Position numbers and translations under genes: made by a program. Shown in pieces: positions 18,575 through 29,804 of a stretch of DNA of 38,808 nt. The DNA comes from Nannocystis exedens (GTDB lineage: Bacteria; Myxococcota_A; Polyangia; Polyangiales; Polyangiaceae). The number at the start of each line of letters is the position of its first letter. Within the stretch, counting starts at the first letter, position 1. The notes under the pieces were generated by a model. It was not told the origin of the DNA. It ran no database searches and saw only the letters and a program-made list of their open reading frames with translations. The stretch spans positions 1-38,808 of the forward strand of contig CAMBEV010000004.1 in NCBI GenBank assembly GCA_945865595.1, in the 5' to 3' direction.

Positions 18575-21025
18575 TCAGTTGACGCTCACGCGGCCGTCAC
18601 TGTCGACCGCAAAGGAAAATGTCGCGAAAGAGCCCGACTCTGTTCTCGTAATTCGTACCAAAAACCGGTCGTTGTCACGCTTGACGCTCGCCGCGTATTG
18701 GCCGTTCAAGTCGCTGACAACGTGCATGGCTGCGATAGCCGGAACCGCATAGGTAAGTTCGTTTACGTTTGGCGTAATCGCATTGCCTGTAACGACGAAT
18801 GCGCTTCGCCCACCCTCGAGCGACAGCTGCGTCGCGACAAAGTCGCCCTCGGGCTTTGCGACCGGCGCTGCGAGTGCGGTTGCGATCGCGCCCATCGGTT
18901 TTGATGCGCGCGCGTCAAAGACCGTGAGCCATCGGTGAGCGGCCTTGCCATCGGTGGGGTGTGCCTCGAGGCGAAACACCTTCTTGCGCTTGTTCACGTC
19001 AACGCTGTCGATGCGCATTGCGCCGGGTGCAAGAAACTCAACGCGACCACGGTAGAGGGCGCCGTCCTCGACATCGAATGCGCGGCCACCAATGGGCACG
19101 GGTGTCTTTGCGACGTGGAATGCCATCCACTGGTCGCTGCTCGGGCTTGTCGCTTCGGCGACGTCATCAATGACAAACGTAGACGGTCGCACGAAGGCGA
19201 TTTCACGGCGCCACGCCTTCACGATCGGTGCGCCGCCCTCAGACGCGGGGGGATAGTACGCATCTTCTAGCCCGTGGCCTTGGACGATGGTCGCTGCTCC
19301 GGCAAGTGACTTGACGGTCAACTTTGTTTTCGAACGCCACGGCGTAACGGGGATCTGTCCATAACGCCGAGCCTTCACGTAGAAGACGTTGAAAATGGTG
19401 CGATTTCGCTCGGTATCGTGCTCGCCATTGTCACCGAAGAGATCGGCGTAGAGAAAGTCGCCGTTGTCCTCGCCGTCGTTCGAGCCCGGCGTGTGCTCGA
19501 GGAGGGCGCCAACGGTGTTGACCAGAAATCGATCGCGACCGCGCGCCACCGTCAAACTGCCCTGGTCGAAGTACATTTCACCTGAGGCGGGATAGTTCAC
19601 GCAAGCGCCGGAAGTGAACGTCGAGAACACCGCCGACTCGCTCCAGTCAGAGCGCATCGCGACGGTCTGCATGCCGCTCGCGACGAACGTGGTCGACTCT
19701 CCGCCATCGGGCTTCTCTTCGGGCGCCCATGGGTCCCAGAAAAGAACATCGCGCCACGCGTGTTGTTCCTCGAGGTTGGCGGCGGTCTTGCTCCGAACGT
19801 CGCGCGCGTAGGCGTGAAACGAGGCGGCGCGTGGATCGTGTTGCGAAGCGAGCACGCCCGAAACGAATCCGAAGAGGTGAGGGTTCGCCGCCGACGATGA
19901 ATCACCTGTCGCGAGGTCGCCGCGATCATCGATGCGGTCGCGGGAAGGCCAGGTGAAGTGTTTGAGCTGGTCGGCCTGGTCAAGTGGGAAAACGTAACCC
20001 GATTTGAACAAAGAGATGCCGCGCGCAGACTCTGCCGCCAGGGCAGGGAGGGCCATATTCATGGTCGCGAATGCGCCATAGCGCCAGCCCTCTGGCCACC
20101 CGCCGCCGCCCATGTAACGGCCATAGAAGGGAACGACCATGCCGCCGTGTTGAACGGTCAACCAACTGGACCACAGGGCGTCGCCCCGCGGATCATCTCC
20201 AGCGAGCGCAAGTCCGCCGAGTCCCTTGGCCGCGTAGAAGCCAGCGAAGTAGTTGCCTTGCGGGTGCTCCCGCTCGAACCCCTGTTTCTCGAACGCGTCT
20301 GACCAGCGAACGATCGCATCGGCGACACGCTTCTTCTCGGCGTCGGAAAGGAGATCGTGGAGCCAGTCGTAGCCGAGTGCCATGCCGGTACCGTAGAACC
20401 GAATCGGATAGCCGCTGTTGCGAAGCGGATTGGCCGCCGGATCGCTCATCGCCATCAGGATCTGCTTCGCTGTCGCCCGGTGTTCGGCCGCCCGCTTGCC
20501 ATCGGTCTTGGCGAAGAGCTTCCCGCATAACGCTTGGCTTGTGATCAGGGCGAAGTACATTTCGCCTTGATAGCCCTCGGTGATCGTCGGGGCAGGGGCG
20601 TCGACGTTCTTTTCAGTGGCCTCAACGTGCCCGCTGCGGAAGCGTTTGCAAAATGCGTCGAGCGCTCGAAACTCAGGGGTCGCTTCGCGCATGTGTCGCT
20701 CGGCGAGCGCGAGGCGGTCGCTCGTGAGAATCAGCCGCGGCCTGCCTGCGACGCGGTTGGGCGAGGTTGCATACTCGGACTCAGGCCTTGCGGATTCGAC
20801 CTTAAACGCGTCCTCAGTGTCGGTGCCGCCGTTGTCGACGACGCGCTTTCTGAGCTTGTAAGCCGCGCCGCCTCCCGCCACCAATACGCCAGATAGGGTT
20901 ACAAATAGCGCAGCCTTCCGAGCGCGTGAAAGGCGTCGGCCCAGCGTCAGGGTGAGCGCGCCGCTAACACCCGCTGCGGCGCCGGCCAAGAGGGCGAATT
21001 TCAGTAGTGCGCGCTTCGACGGCAT
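18575..21025 (-). CDS. Heparinase II/III-like protein, divergent active site, membrane-anchored
   Basis: 816 residues from the ATG at 21025; the upstream 32 codons overlap the previous gene and are rejected. Two hydrophobic segments near the N-terminus (about 6-28 and 36-53) suggest anchoring in the inner membrane. The alpha-toroid domain follows (GYQGEMYFAL, GYDWLHDLLSDAEKKRVADA, GNYFAGFYAAKG, GGGWPEGWRYGA), and from about 440 a beta-sandwich domain. Where its neighbour has HQRLDKGHF, this one has GEMYFDQGS: the His position is Glu483 and only Asp487 is kept. This may change or abolish lyase activity. It would act on an acidic polysaccharide of the same locus, with 7 nt to the upstream and 3 nt to the downstream gene. 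Confidence 0.8.
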   Translation of the reverse strand: MPSKRALLKFALLAGAAAGVSGALTLTLGRRLSRARKAALFVTLSGVLVAGGGAAYKLRKRVVDNGGTDTEDAFKVESARPESEYATSPNRVAGRPRLILTSDRLALAERHMREATPEFRALDAFCKRFRSGHVEATEKNVDAPAPTITEGYQGEMYFALITSQALCGKLFAKTDGKRAAEHRATAKQILMAMSDPAANPLRNSGYPIRFYGTGMALGYDWLHDLLSDAEKKRVADAIVRWSDAFEKQGFEREHPQGNYFAGFYAAKGLGGLALAGDDPRGDALWSSWLTVQHGGMVVPFYGRYMGGGGWPEGWRYGAFATMNMALPALAAESARGISLFKSGYVFPLDQADQLKHFTWPSRDRIDDRGDLATGDSSSAANPHLFGFVSGVLASQHDPRAASFHAYARDVRSKTAANLEEQHAWRDVLFWDPWAPEEKPDGGESTTFVASGMQTVAMRSDWSESAVFSTFTSGACVNYPASGEMYFDQGSLTVARGRDRFLVNTVGALLEHTPGSNDGEDNGDFLYADLFGDNGEHDTERNRTIFNVFYVKARRYGQIPVTPWRSKTKLTVKSLAGAATIVQGHGLEDAYYPPASEGGAPIVKAWRREIAFVRPSTFVIDDVAEATSPSSDQWMAFHVAKTPVPIGGRAFDVEDGALYRGRVEFLAPGAMRIDSVDVNKRKKVFRLEAHPTDGKAAHRWLTVFDARASKPMGAIATALAAPVAKPEGDFVATQLSLEGGRSAFVVTGNAITPNVNELTYAVPAIAAMHVVSDLNGQYAASVKRDNDRFLVRITRTESGSFATFSFAVDSDGRVSVN

Positions 21026-21032
21026 CTTGGGA

Positions 21033-23279
21033 TTACTTAAGTGAGCAACCGGGCGCTTTGAACGCCAGCGTTCCGGCCTCAGATGCGGTGTGCGATCCGC
21101 CTGCCGTGATTTTGACCGCACAGGCGTCGCCTGACTTTGTAACCGCGACTGAGTACTTTGCCGTCGGCTGCAAGTCTGCGACGACGTGACTCGCTACACC
21201 CGTTGACACTGAATAGGAAAGCGCGCCGGTGCCGCGGGCAAAGATGTAGGCCTCGTCAGAGACTTCTGCCCCATCGAGGCTTACGCCTGCAATGTGCGTT
21301 GCCGTTGGGTGCTTTGTCTCGGCCGCGCCGACGGTCATCACGCTGAGAAAGGTACGTTCGGCTTTGCCCTTTGGACTCGGGACTTCGACCCTTCGACCCA
21401 TGAACCCCTCGTAGGGATGATCATTCTCATGCCAGAGATCGCTCTTGCTTGTGGGCTCCTTCAACACGTTCAACTGAGCGCCGGTTGGCACGAGCATGGT
21501 GAAACGCGCGCTCGAGCCTCGCTGCTTGTGCGTGAAGCTTGAGCCCGAGACCTCGGGCACTTGTGTTGGGTGGATGCTAAACGTAACTGCGTACGATCCC
21601 TTTGCGACCTTGACTGTGTCAAAAACCACGAGGCGCGCGCTCGTATCGCCTGAGATCGCGCGGCGAGAAAACACGAAATGGCGAAACATGCGCTCCACGC
21701 TTCGACGCTTGGTCCACTCAAAGTCAGCGGAGCGATAGGCGTCCGTGAGGTCGGCTCTCGCATAAACGTAGTCGGTTGCATCTTCGAACCGGTCGACCTT
21801 GGTGTCGACGCCCGAGGCGCCTTGACTTGGCGCGTAGTCAAGATGACCCGCGTGGTCCTTATCGACGCGGTCGTCGACGAGAATCGCATTGGTTCCGAGA
21901 GTTGACGATGAGCCATACGCTGCCGACGCCACATAGATGTCGTCGCCACCGCGAACGAGCGCGAAGTGGCCTTTGTCGAGGCGTTGGTGGTCGGCATTGA
22001 ACTGCGGCCCGTTGGACGACGCGAACCATACGGCGTCTTTCGTCCATGAGGTGCGAGCGAAGACGGTGCCTGTCCCTTTCGCGAGGTAGCTCGTTTCGTT
22101 CTGTGGCGAGAGGCTGCCTCCGCTCGGGTCTTCAGCAACCACGCGAAGCCAGTGCCATTCGCTTTCGGGTTCGGGCTCATTGCGAGCCAGAAACACAGCG
22201 TGAGCGCGCTGCTTCGCGTCGAACACGAATGAAGGCCCGAAGGTCGTTCTGCCCGAGAGCGTGGGCGGCTTCGAACCCCAGTCGCCGACGTCAAACATGT
22301 GAATCGCGTCGGGCCATCGTGCGTGGGTCAGGTACGGAATCGTCTCGTGGAGCCAAGGCAGTGCAACTTTGGTTTTTGAGAGTCGTGACTCGGCATCAAC
22401 GTAAGCGGAGTGAATGAGCGTTACCAATGGGCCGTACTGCCAGCCCTCGGGCCACTCGCCCCCGCTAATTTGCGCAAACTGGGGTGCTACGCGCTCTCGA
22501 AATTCGGCACGGGCCTTTTCTCGCATCGCGCCGGCGCGAGGGTCGTCGCCCTCAAAAGCCATTCCATAGAATGCGACCGCGCCAAAATAGCCCGCGTGGT
22601 AATTGTAAAGCGGCTTGTCGTTTACATATCCGTGTGGATCGGTTGTTCCGCCGTACCACGCGATCCAGGCCGCAATTTGATCGGCGGCGCGCTTCTTGAG
22701 TGCACCGTCAACATACTTGGTGGTGCGCATCCAGTCGTAGAGAACCGAAGCGAGTGCGCCTCGTGTTCGTATCGAGTAGCCGTTGTCATGGTGAACGGTC
22801 TTGAGGTCGGCCTTGCCGTCACCGACGCGTTCAAGGTCGCTCACCAGTGCCTTGAGATAAAGCGCCGCTGCGCGTCCGAAGCGCTCTTCCATCGTCACGT
22901 GGTAGCAAAGCGCGAGGTCGAGACCGACGTTCGCCCAATCCCAAGCTTCGTAACCGGGCAAGCGCCATTCGGGCTGGCTCGCGGCGTCACATGTTGCGAG
23001 TAGCAGCTGCCACGCTTTGGTGTTGTGGCTTGAGGCCTGCTTGGCGCGTCCAAGGCGCTCCGAAGTGAGAATGATGCGCGCGACCTGGGGGCCGACGTAT
23101 GCCGGTTCTGGGCCGGGCGGCGTTGTCGACACGTCGGGCGGCGAAATGCGTGGGCCCGAAGCGACACCCGTTGCGAGGGGCACCGGTGGTTTTGGCCCTG
23201 GCCATTCGTCGTTCCTGCAGCCGGGGATGGCGGTGGCGGTCGAGACCGCGAGGAGTAAAGGGCAGGCAAGGGTGCGCAT
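21033..23279 (-). CDS. Heparinase II/III-like polysaccharide lyase, lipoprotein
   Basis: 748 residues beginning with a lipoprotein signal (MRTLACPLLLAVSTATAIPGC, Cys21) and a Pro-rich linker. The helical toroid (about 65-320) contains YDWMRTT, LYNYHAGYFGAVAFYG (Asn226, His228) and GGEWPEGWQYGPL. The beta-sandwich domain holds FNADHQRLDKGHFALVRGG with His431, Asp435 and His438, matching the conserved N-x2-H-x3-D-x-G-x-F block of heparinase II/III-type lyases. It should cleave or trim a uronate-containing polysaccharide at the cell surface or periplasm. It is the first gene of the hep-hep-wzy operon and diverges from the export gene at 23342. It is clearly a paralogue of the next gene. Confidence 0.84.
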   Translation of the reverse strand: MRTLACPLLLAVSTATAIPGCRNDEWPGPKPPVPLATGVASGPRISPPDVSTTPPGPEPAYVGPQVARIILTSERLGRAKQASSHNTKAWQLLLATCDAASQPEWRLPGYEAWDWANVGLDLALCYHVTMEERFGRAAALYLKALVSDLERVGDGKADLKTVHHDNGYSIRTRGALASVLYDWMRTTKYVDGALKKRAADQIAAWIAWYGGTTDPHGYVNDKPLYNYHAGYFGAVAFYGMAFEGDDPRAGAMREKARAEFRERVAPQFAQISGGEWPEGWQYGPLVTLIHSAYVDAESRLSKTKVALPWLHETIPYLTHARWPDAIHMFDVGDWGSKPPTLSGRTTFGPSFVFDAKQRAHAVFLARNEPEPESEWHWLRVVAEDPSGGSLSPQNETSYLAKGTGTVFARTSWTKDAVWFASSNGPQFNADHQRLDKGHFALVRGGDDIYVASAAYGSSSTLGTNAILVDDRVDKDHAGHLDYAPSQGASGVDTKVDRFEDATDYVYARADLTDAYRSADFEWTKRRSVERMFRHFVFSRRAISGDTSARLVVFDTVKVAKGSYAVTFSIHPTQVPEVSGSSFTHKQRGSSARFTMLVPTGAQLNVLKEPTSKSDLWHENDHPYEGFMGRRVEVPSPKGKAERTFLSVMTVGAAETKHPTATHIAGVSLDGAEVSDEAYIFARGTGALSYSVSTGVASHVVADLQPTAKYSVAVTKSGDACAVKITAGGSHTASEAGTLAFKAPGCSLK

Positions 23280-23341
23280 CTTAAAGGCGAGGGTAACATC
23301 GTGGTCTTTCGCGGGGGGAGTGTGATAATCCTCGCCACATT

Positions 23342-23962
23342 ATGAGTGTGATCTCACGCATCCGCCGCGACATGCGAATGGGCCTCTTGACGTTTGGACT
23401 CGCGGCAACAGTAGGTCTTTCGACTACGGGTTGCGGTGGTGGCTTGCGAGCGTACGACTTCGCAGCTGAGCGTCTAACGGGGTACCGCGTGGGACCGAGC
23501 GATCGTGTGAAGGTGGAGGTGTGGCGTCACGACGAGCTCATGCAAGAAGTGGCAGTGCGCCCCGACGGTGCGATATCGATGCCGCTCATCGGCGACGTGC
23601 CGGCAGCCGGTCGCACCACCGAGCAGATCACGGCCGACGTTTCTCTGCGCCTCGCCCGGTTTTTTCAAGACAAGCCGACCGTGACCGTTTCGGTGACCGA
23701 AGTGAAGTCCTACCGCATCTATGTGGTGGGAGAGGTGACGCGCGGTGGCGAGTTCAGCCCGACGCGTGAGATCAACGTCATGCAGGCGCTATCGCTCTCG
23801 GGTGGGTTTACGCGGTACGCCGATTACGATCGCATCGTCATCATTCGTAAGGACGAGCGTGGCGAGCGACGCATTCCGTTCAACCTCTCGGCGCTCATCG
23901 AAAAGGGCGAGCTGCACCAGAACCTGACGCTTCAGTCCGGCGACACGATTTTTATTCCGTAG
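23342..23962 (+). CDS. Wza-type polysaccharide export lipoprotein
   Basis: 206 residues, an outer-membrane polysaccharide export family protein. The N-terminus is a lipoprotein signal ending LSTTGC; Met1, Met11 and Met13 are all possible starts and the first is used. The Poly_export domain runs from about 46 (GYRVGPSDRVKVEVWRHDEL, VRPDGAISMPLIGDVPAAG, TEQITADVSLRLARFF) and a SLBB-type domain follows (YVVGEVTRGGEFSPT, ALSLSGGFTRYADYDRIVII, LQSGDTIFIP). It is short compared with E. coli Wza and lacks the C-terminal outer-membrane helix, as in many single-SLBB homologues. It is divergent from the lyase operon with 62 nt between starts, and needs a Wzc-like partner not seen here. Confidence 0.9.
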   Translation: MSVISRIRRDMRMGLLTFGLAATVGLSTTGCGGGLRAYDFAAERLTGYRVGPSDRVKVEVWRHDELMQEVAVRPDGAISMPLIGDVPAAGRTTEQITADVSLRLARFFQDKPTVTVSVTEVKSYRIYVVGEVTRGGEFSPTREINVMQALSLSGGFTRYADYDRIVIIRKDERGERRIPFNLSALIEKGELHQNLTLQSGDTIFIP

Positions 23963-23988
23963 GGGGGCGCTGGGCACCACCGTCGTTA

Positions 23989-24366
23989 TCATTGGGCCAG
24001 TCGCAGCCCGCAGTGCTTCGCGAAATGCCGGAAGTCCTTGTCGCGCGTCAGAAGGGGAACCTGATGATCGATGCAACTCTGTGCGACGAGCGTATCGGCG
24101 AGACGCGCCTTCAATCGTCGCGCGAGGAGACCCGCGCGTGTTTCCCCTGCGCGTTCCCAATAGCCTTCTAGAATTTCGAGCCGTGGAATCGCAATCAGTC
24201 GCCTTTGCAGGTCGGGCGTCATGCCTCTTGCGCACAAGATTTCTGAGAGCACGACAGGTGGCAGCGCGAGTATTCCCTGGAGAAGGGCGCGATCGAGGAA
24301 CTCAAGATCTTCGCCGTTGCCGCCGGCGAAATACGCCACAAGTACGCTGGTATCGGCGGCGATCAT
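23989..24366 (-). CDS. vapC: PIN-domain ribonuclease toxin (VapC)
   Basis: 125 residues from the ATG at 24366, which overlaps the antitoxin stop by 4 nt (ATGA). The four acidic positions of PIN nucleases are visible: Asp in AADTSVLVAYF near the N-terminus, Glu in VVLSEIL, and two Asp residues in RLADTLVAQSCIDHQVPLLT and RDKDF. VapC toxins cut specific RNAs when released from VapB. The frame is open 18 codons further upstream but those overlap the antitoxin. It is convergent with the export gene, with 26 nt between the stops. Confidence 0.88.
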   Translation of the reverse strand: MIAADTSVLVAYFAGGNGEDLEFLDRALLQGILALPPVVLSEILCARGMTPDLQRRLIAIPRLEILEGYWERAGETRAGLLARRLKARLADTLVAQSCIDHQVPLLTRDKDFRHFAKHCGLRLAQ

Positions 24367-24566
24367 TTGTCTTCGCGAAGCGAAGTGACGTCGAGCTCGA
24401 GCCGTACCTTGCCGCGCCACTTGCGGATCTCCTCACTCGCTCGGGTCGCTGCGACCGCACGAAGACCCTCGCGAACCACTTCTGACACACCAAGCCCCGA
24501 GATGCCCTGCGCATCGCGGAGGAGATCTTCATCGACAACGATCGTGATTTTCTTGGCAGCGCCCAT
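24363..24566 (-). CDS. vapB: VapB-type antitoxin (ribbon-helix-helix)
   Basis: 67 residues. The N-terminal strand KKITIVVDEDLL followed by helices around GLGVSEVVREGLRAV is the ribbon-helix-helix DNA-binding pattern; the C-terminal KWRGKVRLELDVTSLRED is the toxin-binding tail. It is coupled to vapC by an ATGA overlap. Two matched inverted repeats lie directly before its ATG and are the expected autoregulatory operator. Confidence 0.87.
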   Translation of the reverse strand: MGAAKKITIVVDEDLLRDAQGISGLGVSEVVREGLRAVAATRASEEIRKWRGKVRLELDVTSLREDK

Positions 24567-24567
24567 A

Positions 24568-24607
24568 CTGGTGATTGTACCAGCTCGAATGCTGGTGGCA
24601 ACACCAG
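24568..24607. promoter_or_regulatory. Tandem operator upstream of vapB
   Basis: Two inverted repeats of identical form, CTGGT-N6-ACCAG, lie at 24568-24583 and 24592-24607. Their starts are 24 bp apart, close to two helical turns, and the first sits 1 nt from the vapB start codon. The second extends to GCTGGTGGCAACACCAGC (24591-24608). This is the arrangement expected for cooperative VapBC binding and repression. Confidence 0.75.
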
Positions 24608-24662
24608 CGGCTCACATCATTCTTCTGACGGCCAGCTCTAGAGATCGACGAGGCGTCTTGCT

Positions 24663-24941
24663 ATGGTGAACGACGTGACTGAAACCGCGTCCTATCGCGA
24701 AGTGACCTACCGCGAATCGCCGTCGGCTCCTGAGAAGGCAGCCGAGGTGATCGACGTGCGTTGTAACGCTTGCGGCGAGTGCGTCGAGCAAGATGAAGAG
24801 TCCCTCGTCGGGAAGGCATTCTTCTTTCGTCACCGCGGTGAGAACCCCGAGTACGAGACCGAGCCGGTCTGCGCAGGGTGCGCGGTTGCAATCGGGCTAT
24901 CGGCGCTACACCGCTGGGAAATCGAAGAAGAAGAAGGCTGA
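24663..24941 (+). CDS. Small acidic zinc-binding-type protein
   Basis: 92 residues, Glu-rich. It has two cysteine clusters, CNACGEC (Cys34, 37, 40) and CAGC (Cys70, 73), which could hold one zinc ion. The tail is acidic (WEIEEEEG). No signal or membrane segment is present and I do not recognise the family. It is 31 nt upstream of leuS in the same direction and may be transcribed with it. A regulatory or RNA/protein-binding role is only a guess. Confidence 0.65.
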   Translation: MVNDVTETASYREVTYRESPSAPEKAAEVIDVRCNACGECVEQDEESLVGKAFFFRHRGENPEYETEPVCAGCAVAIGLSALHRWEIEEEEG

Positions 24942-24972
24942 GCGGTTCGGGGGTCGTGATAGATCGTGACCC

Positions 24973-27453
<2,481 letters not shown>

Positions 27454-27458
27454 GCGTC

Positions 27459-27971
27459 ATGCACGAGCAGAACCCATACGCCGCCCCCCACGCCCGGCAC
27501 GGCCATCAGCCGCGATGGGGTTATGAGCAAGCGCCCGAGGATCCGTTCTTTCCGGCCGCTCGTGGCGACCGGTTCATTTCGAGCCTCATCGACGTGTTTG
27601 TTGTCACCTTGGCCATGCTGCTCGGGGTCGTTGTTGGCGTTGCGACAGGCGCTGCGGCAGGCGCCGAGGCGGGCATCATCGTGGGCTTCGTTGTCGCGGG
27701 TCTCTGCGCACTAGGCGTGGAGATCTGGCAGTGGTGGCTCATCTCGTCGCGCGGTCAGTCGATAGGCAAACGCGCGATGGGCATTCGCATCATCCGCATC
27801 TCGGGGCAACCCGTCGATTTCGTCCATGGCGTCGTGCTTCGCGAATGGGTGCCCATGCTCATCAACAGCTTCGTCGGCGTCTTTTCGCTCATCGACATTC
27901 TCTTCATCTTTCGAGATGATCGACGCTGCCTGCACGACTTGATGGCGCAGACGCGTGTCATTCGTGCCTGA
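27459..27971 (+). CDS. RDD-family membrane protein
   Basis: 170 residues from the ATG at 27459. A polar N-terminus is followed by the RDD signature: RGDRFISSLIDVFVVT with the Arg and Asp in the first helix, a Gly/Ala-rich second helix, then SRGQSIGKRAMGIRIIR, a last helix pair and the closing RRCLHDLMAQTRVI. Function of RDD proteins is generally unknown; some act in ion/osmotic tolerance. It starts 5 nt after leuS, so they share a transcript. Parts of this gene (27800-27831 and 27921-27961) recur as a decayed copy at 29805-29876. Confidence 0.88.
   Translation: MHEQNPYAAPHARHGHQPRWGYEQAPEDPFFPAARGDRFISSLIDVFVVTLAMLLGVVVGVATGAAAGAEAGIIVGFVVAGLCALGVEIWQWWLISSRGQSIGKRAMGIRIIRISGQPVDFVHGVVLREWVPMLINSFVGVFSLIDILFIFRDDRRCLHDLMAQTRVIRA
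27921..27961 (+). repeat. Direct repeat, copy 1 (3' end of RDD gene)
   Basis: The first 35 bases (27921-27955) are identical to 29836-29870; after one mismatch the next five match again. The two copies are in the same direction and flank the whole hipBA module. Confidence 0.85.
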
Positions 27972-28038
27972 TCGGGGCGTGCCCTACCCATGCCGAACGA
28001 GCCGCGCGAGCCGGTGCGGATCACCGAACCGCGTGCTC

Positions 28039-29271
28039 TCAGAAGGCCACGCGTTGCTGCTTGAGAAACGGCCTATCGATTTGCTCTACGAGCAGTTCGC
28101 GGTCGCGGCGCCCGACACCACAATCGGCGAAATGTTGTTCCCATTGATCAATCGCTTCGATGACCCGTCGAACTTCATGCGCGGCATCGTCCTTCTTCAG
28201 GGAAAATAGCGTGCACATCGACATCGCGTTCTCGAGCGTCGAATCGGCTTGATCCATGCCAACGCGCATTTGTTGATAGCCAAGCGCCTGGCCTGAGGGC
28301 AAGACGTCGTACGCAGGCGAGAGCTCATATTGTTGTGCATCGTTGACGAGCAGCGCGTGGTTTTTCTCATGGTCGTCGGTGTTATCGATCAAAATATTGA
28401 ACACCATTCGTCGGAAGAGCTCGCGCATCTGCCTTGTGCTCTCGCCACCTTCCACGACTCCTCGTCGCCGGAGCAATTGAGCAAGCTCCGGATACCCGAA
28501 ACTCTCCGCTGCCGCTTTGAGAGCAACGTTCGCGGAGAGCGCGTGGACTCGGCCATTGCCGCTCCGATCAAAGCGCTTGATCGCAATGGCATGTCCGTCA
28601 ACAAGTCGGATGGCCCGCGTCTCAGCGGTTCGAATGTCTGCTCTGCGAGCCAGTGTCATCGAGGCGTGTTCGACAAGCGGTGTGTCGATGGGATCGCCGT
28701 CGGCGAATTTCACGACCCATGGTTCGTTATCGATGGTCAAGAGCGCCTTAGGGCGGGCGCCACCCATGGTCGTTCCCGGTGCAATCAGTCGCTTTTGCGC
28801 GGCGGGGATGGGTTCGTTGGCCAGGACTTTTCGAGTGAGCTCGTAGATCGCCGCAGTGTCAGCGAGAGTTGGCAGAGGACCGGCCCGACGAGGACTATAC
28901 GCCTCCTTCGAAGTCGACACGCCGAGCGCGCCGAACCGATCGTCGCCAGCAAAGTAAAGATACTCGAGCAACGAAAGGCGAGTTGGCTTGTCGAGAACTC
29001 TGATGACGCGTTCGCCCCAGCGATCAGGGTGCGCATCATCGACTGCACCGGCGGCCGAGTCTTTCTCCGTTGGGAGGAATTCGCCAGACGTCAGCGGAAG
29101 ATCCTCGCTCAGCGCGAAGCCTCGTTCGATCCAGCTGTCGGCGTAGCGCATCGAAACGCCTCTCATCATGCGCACGGTCGCGAGCTCGCCCACCAAGATG
29201 GGGTCGGTGGGGCGCGTGAGCAGCCACAAGAACAGGCGGTCGGTAGGTTGATACGACGCGGAAATGTTCAT
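28039..29271 (-). CDS. hipA: HipA-family serine/threonine kinase toxin
   Basis: 410 residues. HipA kinases phosphorylate tRNA synthetases and cause growth arrest or persistence. The N-subdomain contains LPLTSGEFLPTEKDSAAGAV and DDAHPDRWG; the P-loop is GTTMGGARPKALL; the ATP lysine is in PWVVKF; the catalytic loop is NTDDHEKNH with the predicted catalytic Asp299 and Asn304; SPAYDVLPS is the metal-binding DxD-like motif. All are intact. The frame has GTG at 29274 and ATG at 29271; AGGA spacing favours the ATG, which overlaps the hipB stop by one base. The order hipB-hipA with overlap is the normal toxin-antitoxin layout. Confidence 0.93.
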   Translation of the reverse strand: MNISASYQPTDRLFLWLLTRPTDPILVGELATVRMMRGVSMRYADSWIERGFALSEDLPLTSGEFLPTEKDSAAGAVDDAHPDRWGERVIRVLDKPTRLSLLEYLYFAGDDRFGALGVSTSKEAYSPRRAGPLPTLADTAAIYELTRKVLANEPIPAAQKRLIAPGTTMGGARPKALLTIDNEPWVVKFADGDPIDTPLVEHASMTLARRADIRTAETRAIRLVDGHAIAIKRFDRSGNGRVHALSANVALKAAAESFGYPELAQLLRRRGVVEGGESTRQMRELFRRMVFNILIDNTDDHEKNHALLVNDAQQYELSPAYDVLPSGQALGYQQMRVGMDQADSTLENAMSMCTLFSLKKDDAAHEVRRVIEAIDQWEQHFADCGVGRRDRELLVEQIDRPFLKQQRVAF

Positions 29272-29630
29272 CACCGCTTCCTACCGAGTCGAGCTTCAAT
29301 CGATGCTGGCGAGCGTATCGCGCGTCTTCGTGTCGCCGTACGCACGTCAAGTTCGAGAGCTCCACGGTCCGTTTCGGGATCGGCAATTTCAGAGAGCCCC
29401 TGCACCCGCCCCATCAACCAGAGCGCTGTCGCAAAGATCCCGACGCCGACACTGGGATCGCCGCGTTCGGTGCGGATCAAGGTCGGAACCGACACGCCGA
29501 GACGTGCTGCCCAAACTCGCTGCGATTCCTTCCGCCGAATCCGAGCAATCGCGAGGTTCTCGCCCAACTTTTTCAACGCCTGCAGCGCAGCGGGAGGCAA
29601 GGAGGAAGTCGCCGGTGAGGCCTTTGACAT
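29271..29630 (-). CDS. hipB: HipB-type antitoxin (helix-turn-helix)
   Basis: 119 residues from the ATG at 29630. The XRE-type helix-turn-helix is LGENLAIARIRRKESQRVWAARLGVSVPTLIRTERGD, split by the turn at LGVSVPT, and it is followed by a charged tail longer than in E. coli HipB. The frame continues 89 codons upstream, but that part reads antisense through the decayed RDD fragment and is rejected. An AT-rich stretch just before the start (about 29631-29670) is the likely promoter/operator. It should neutralise HipA and repress its own operon. Confidence 0.88.
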   Translation of the reverse strand: MSKASPATSSLPPAALQALKKLGENLAIARIRRKESQRVWAARLGVSVPTLIRTERGDPSVGVGIFATALWLMGRVQGLSEIADPETDRGALELDVRTATRRRAIRSPASIEARLGRKR

Positions 29631-29804
29631 AACGTATAGTTTATCAAAAACGCGGTTTAGCGCAAGCATATGTTCTCTCAGACATCTGTTTCCCGGGGTA
29701 ATGGCCAGCGGCTCGATTGGGATCTCTGCGATCGACGAGTCGGGATCGGCCAGTCGAGGAAGGCCCCGAGCGACATTGAAGCGTCCGTTCGAACGCGCCT
29801 GCTC

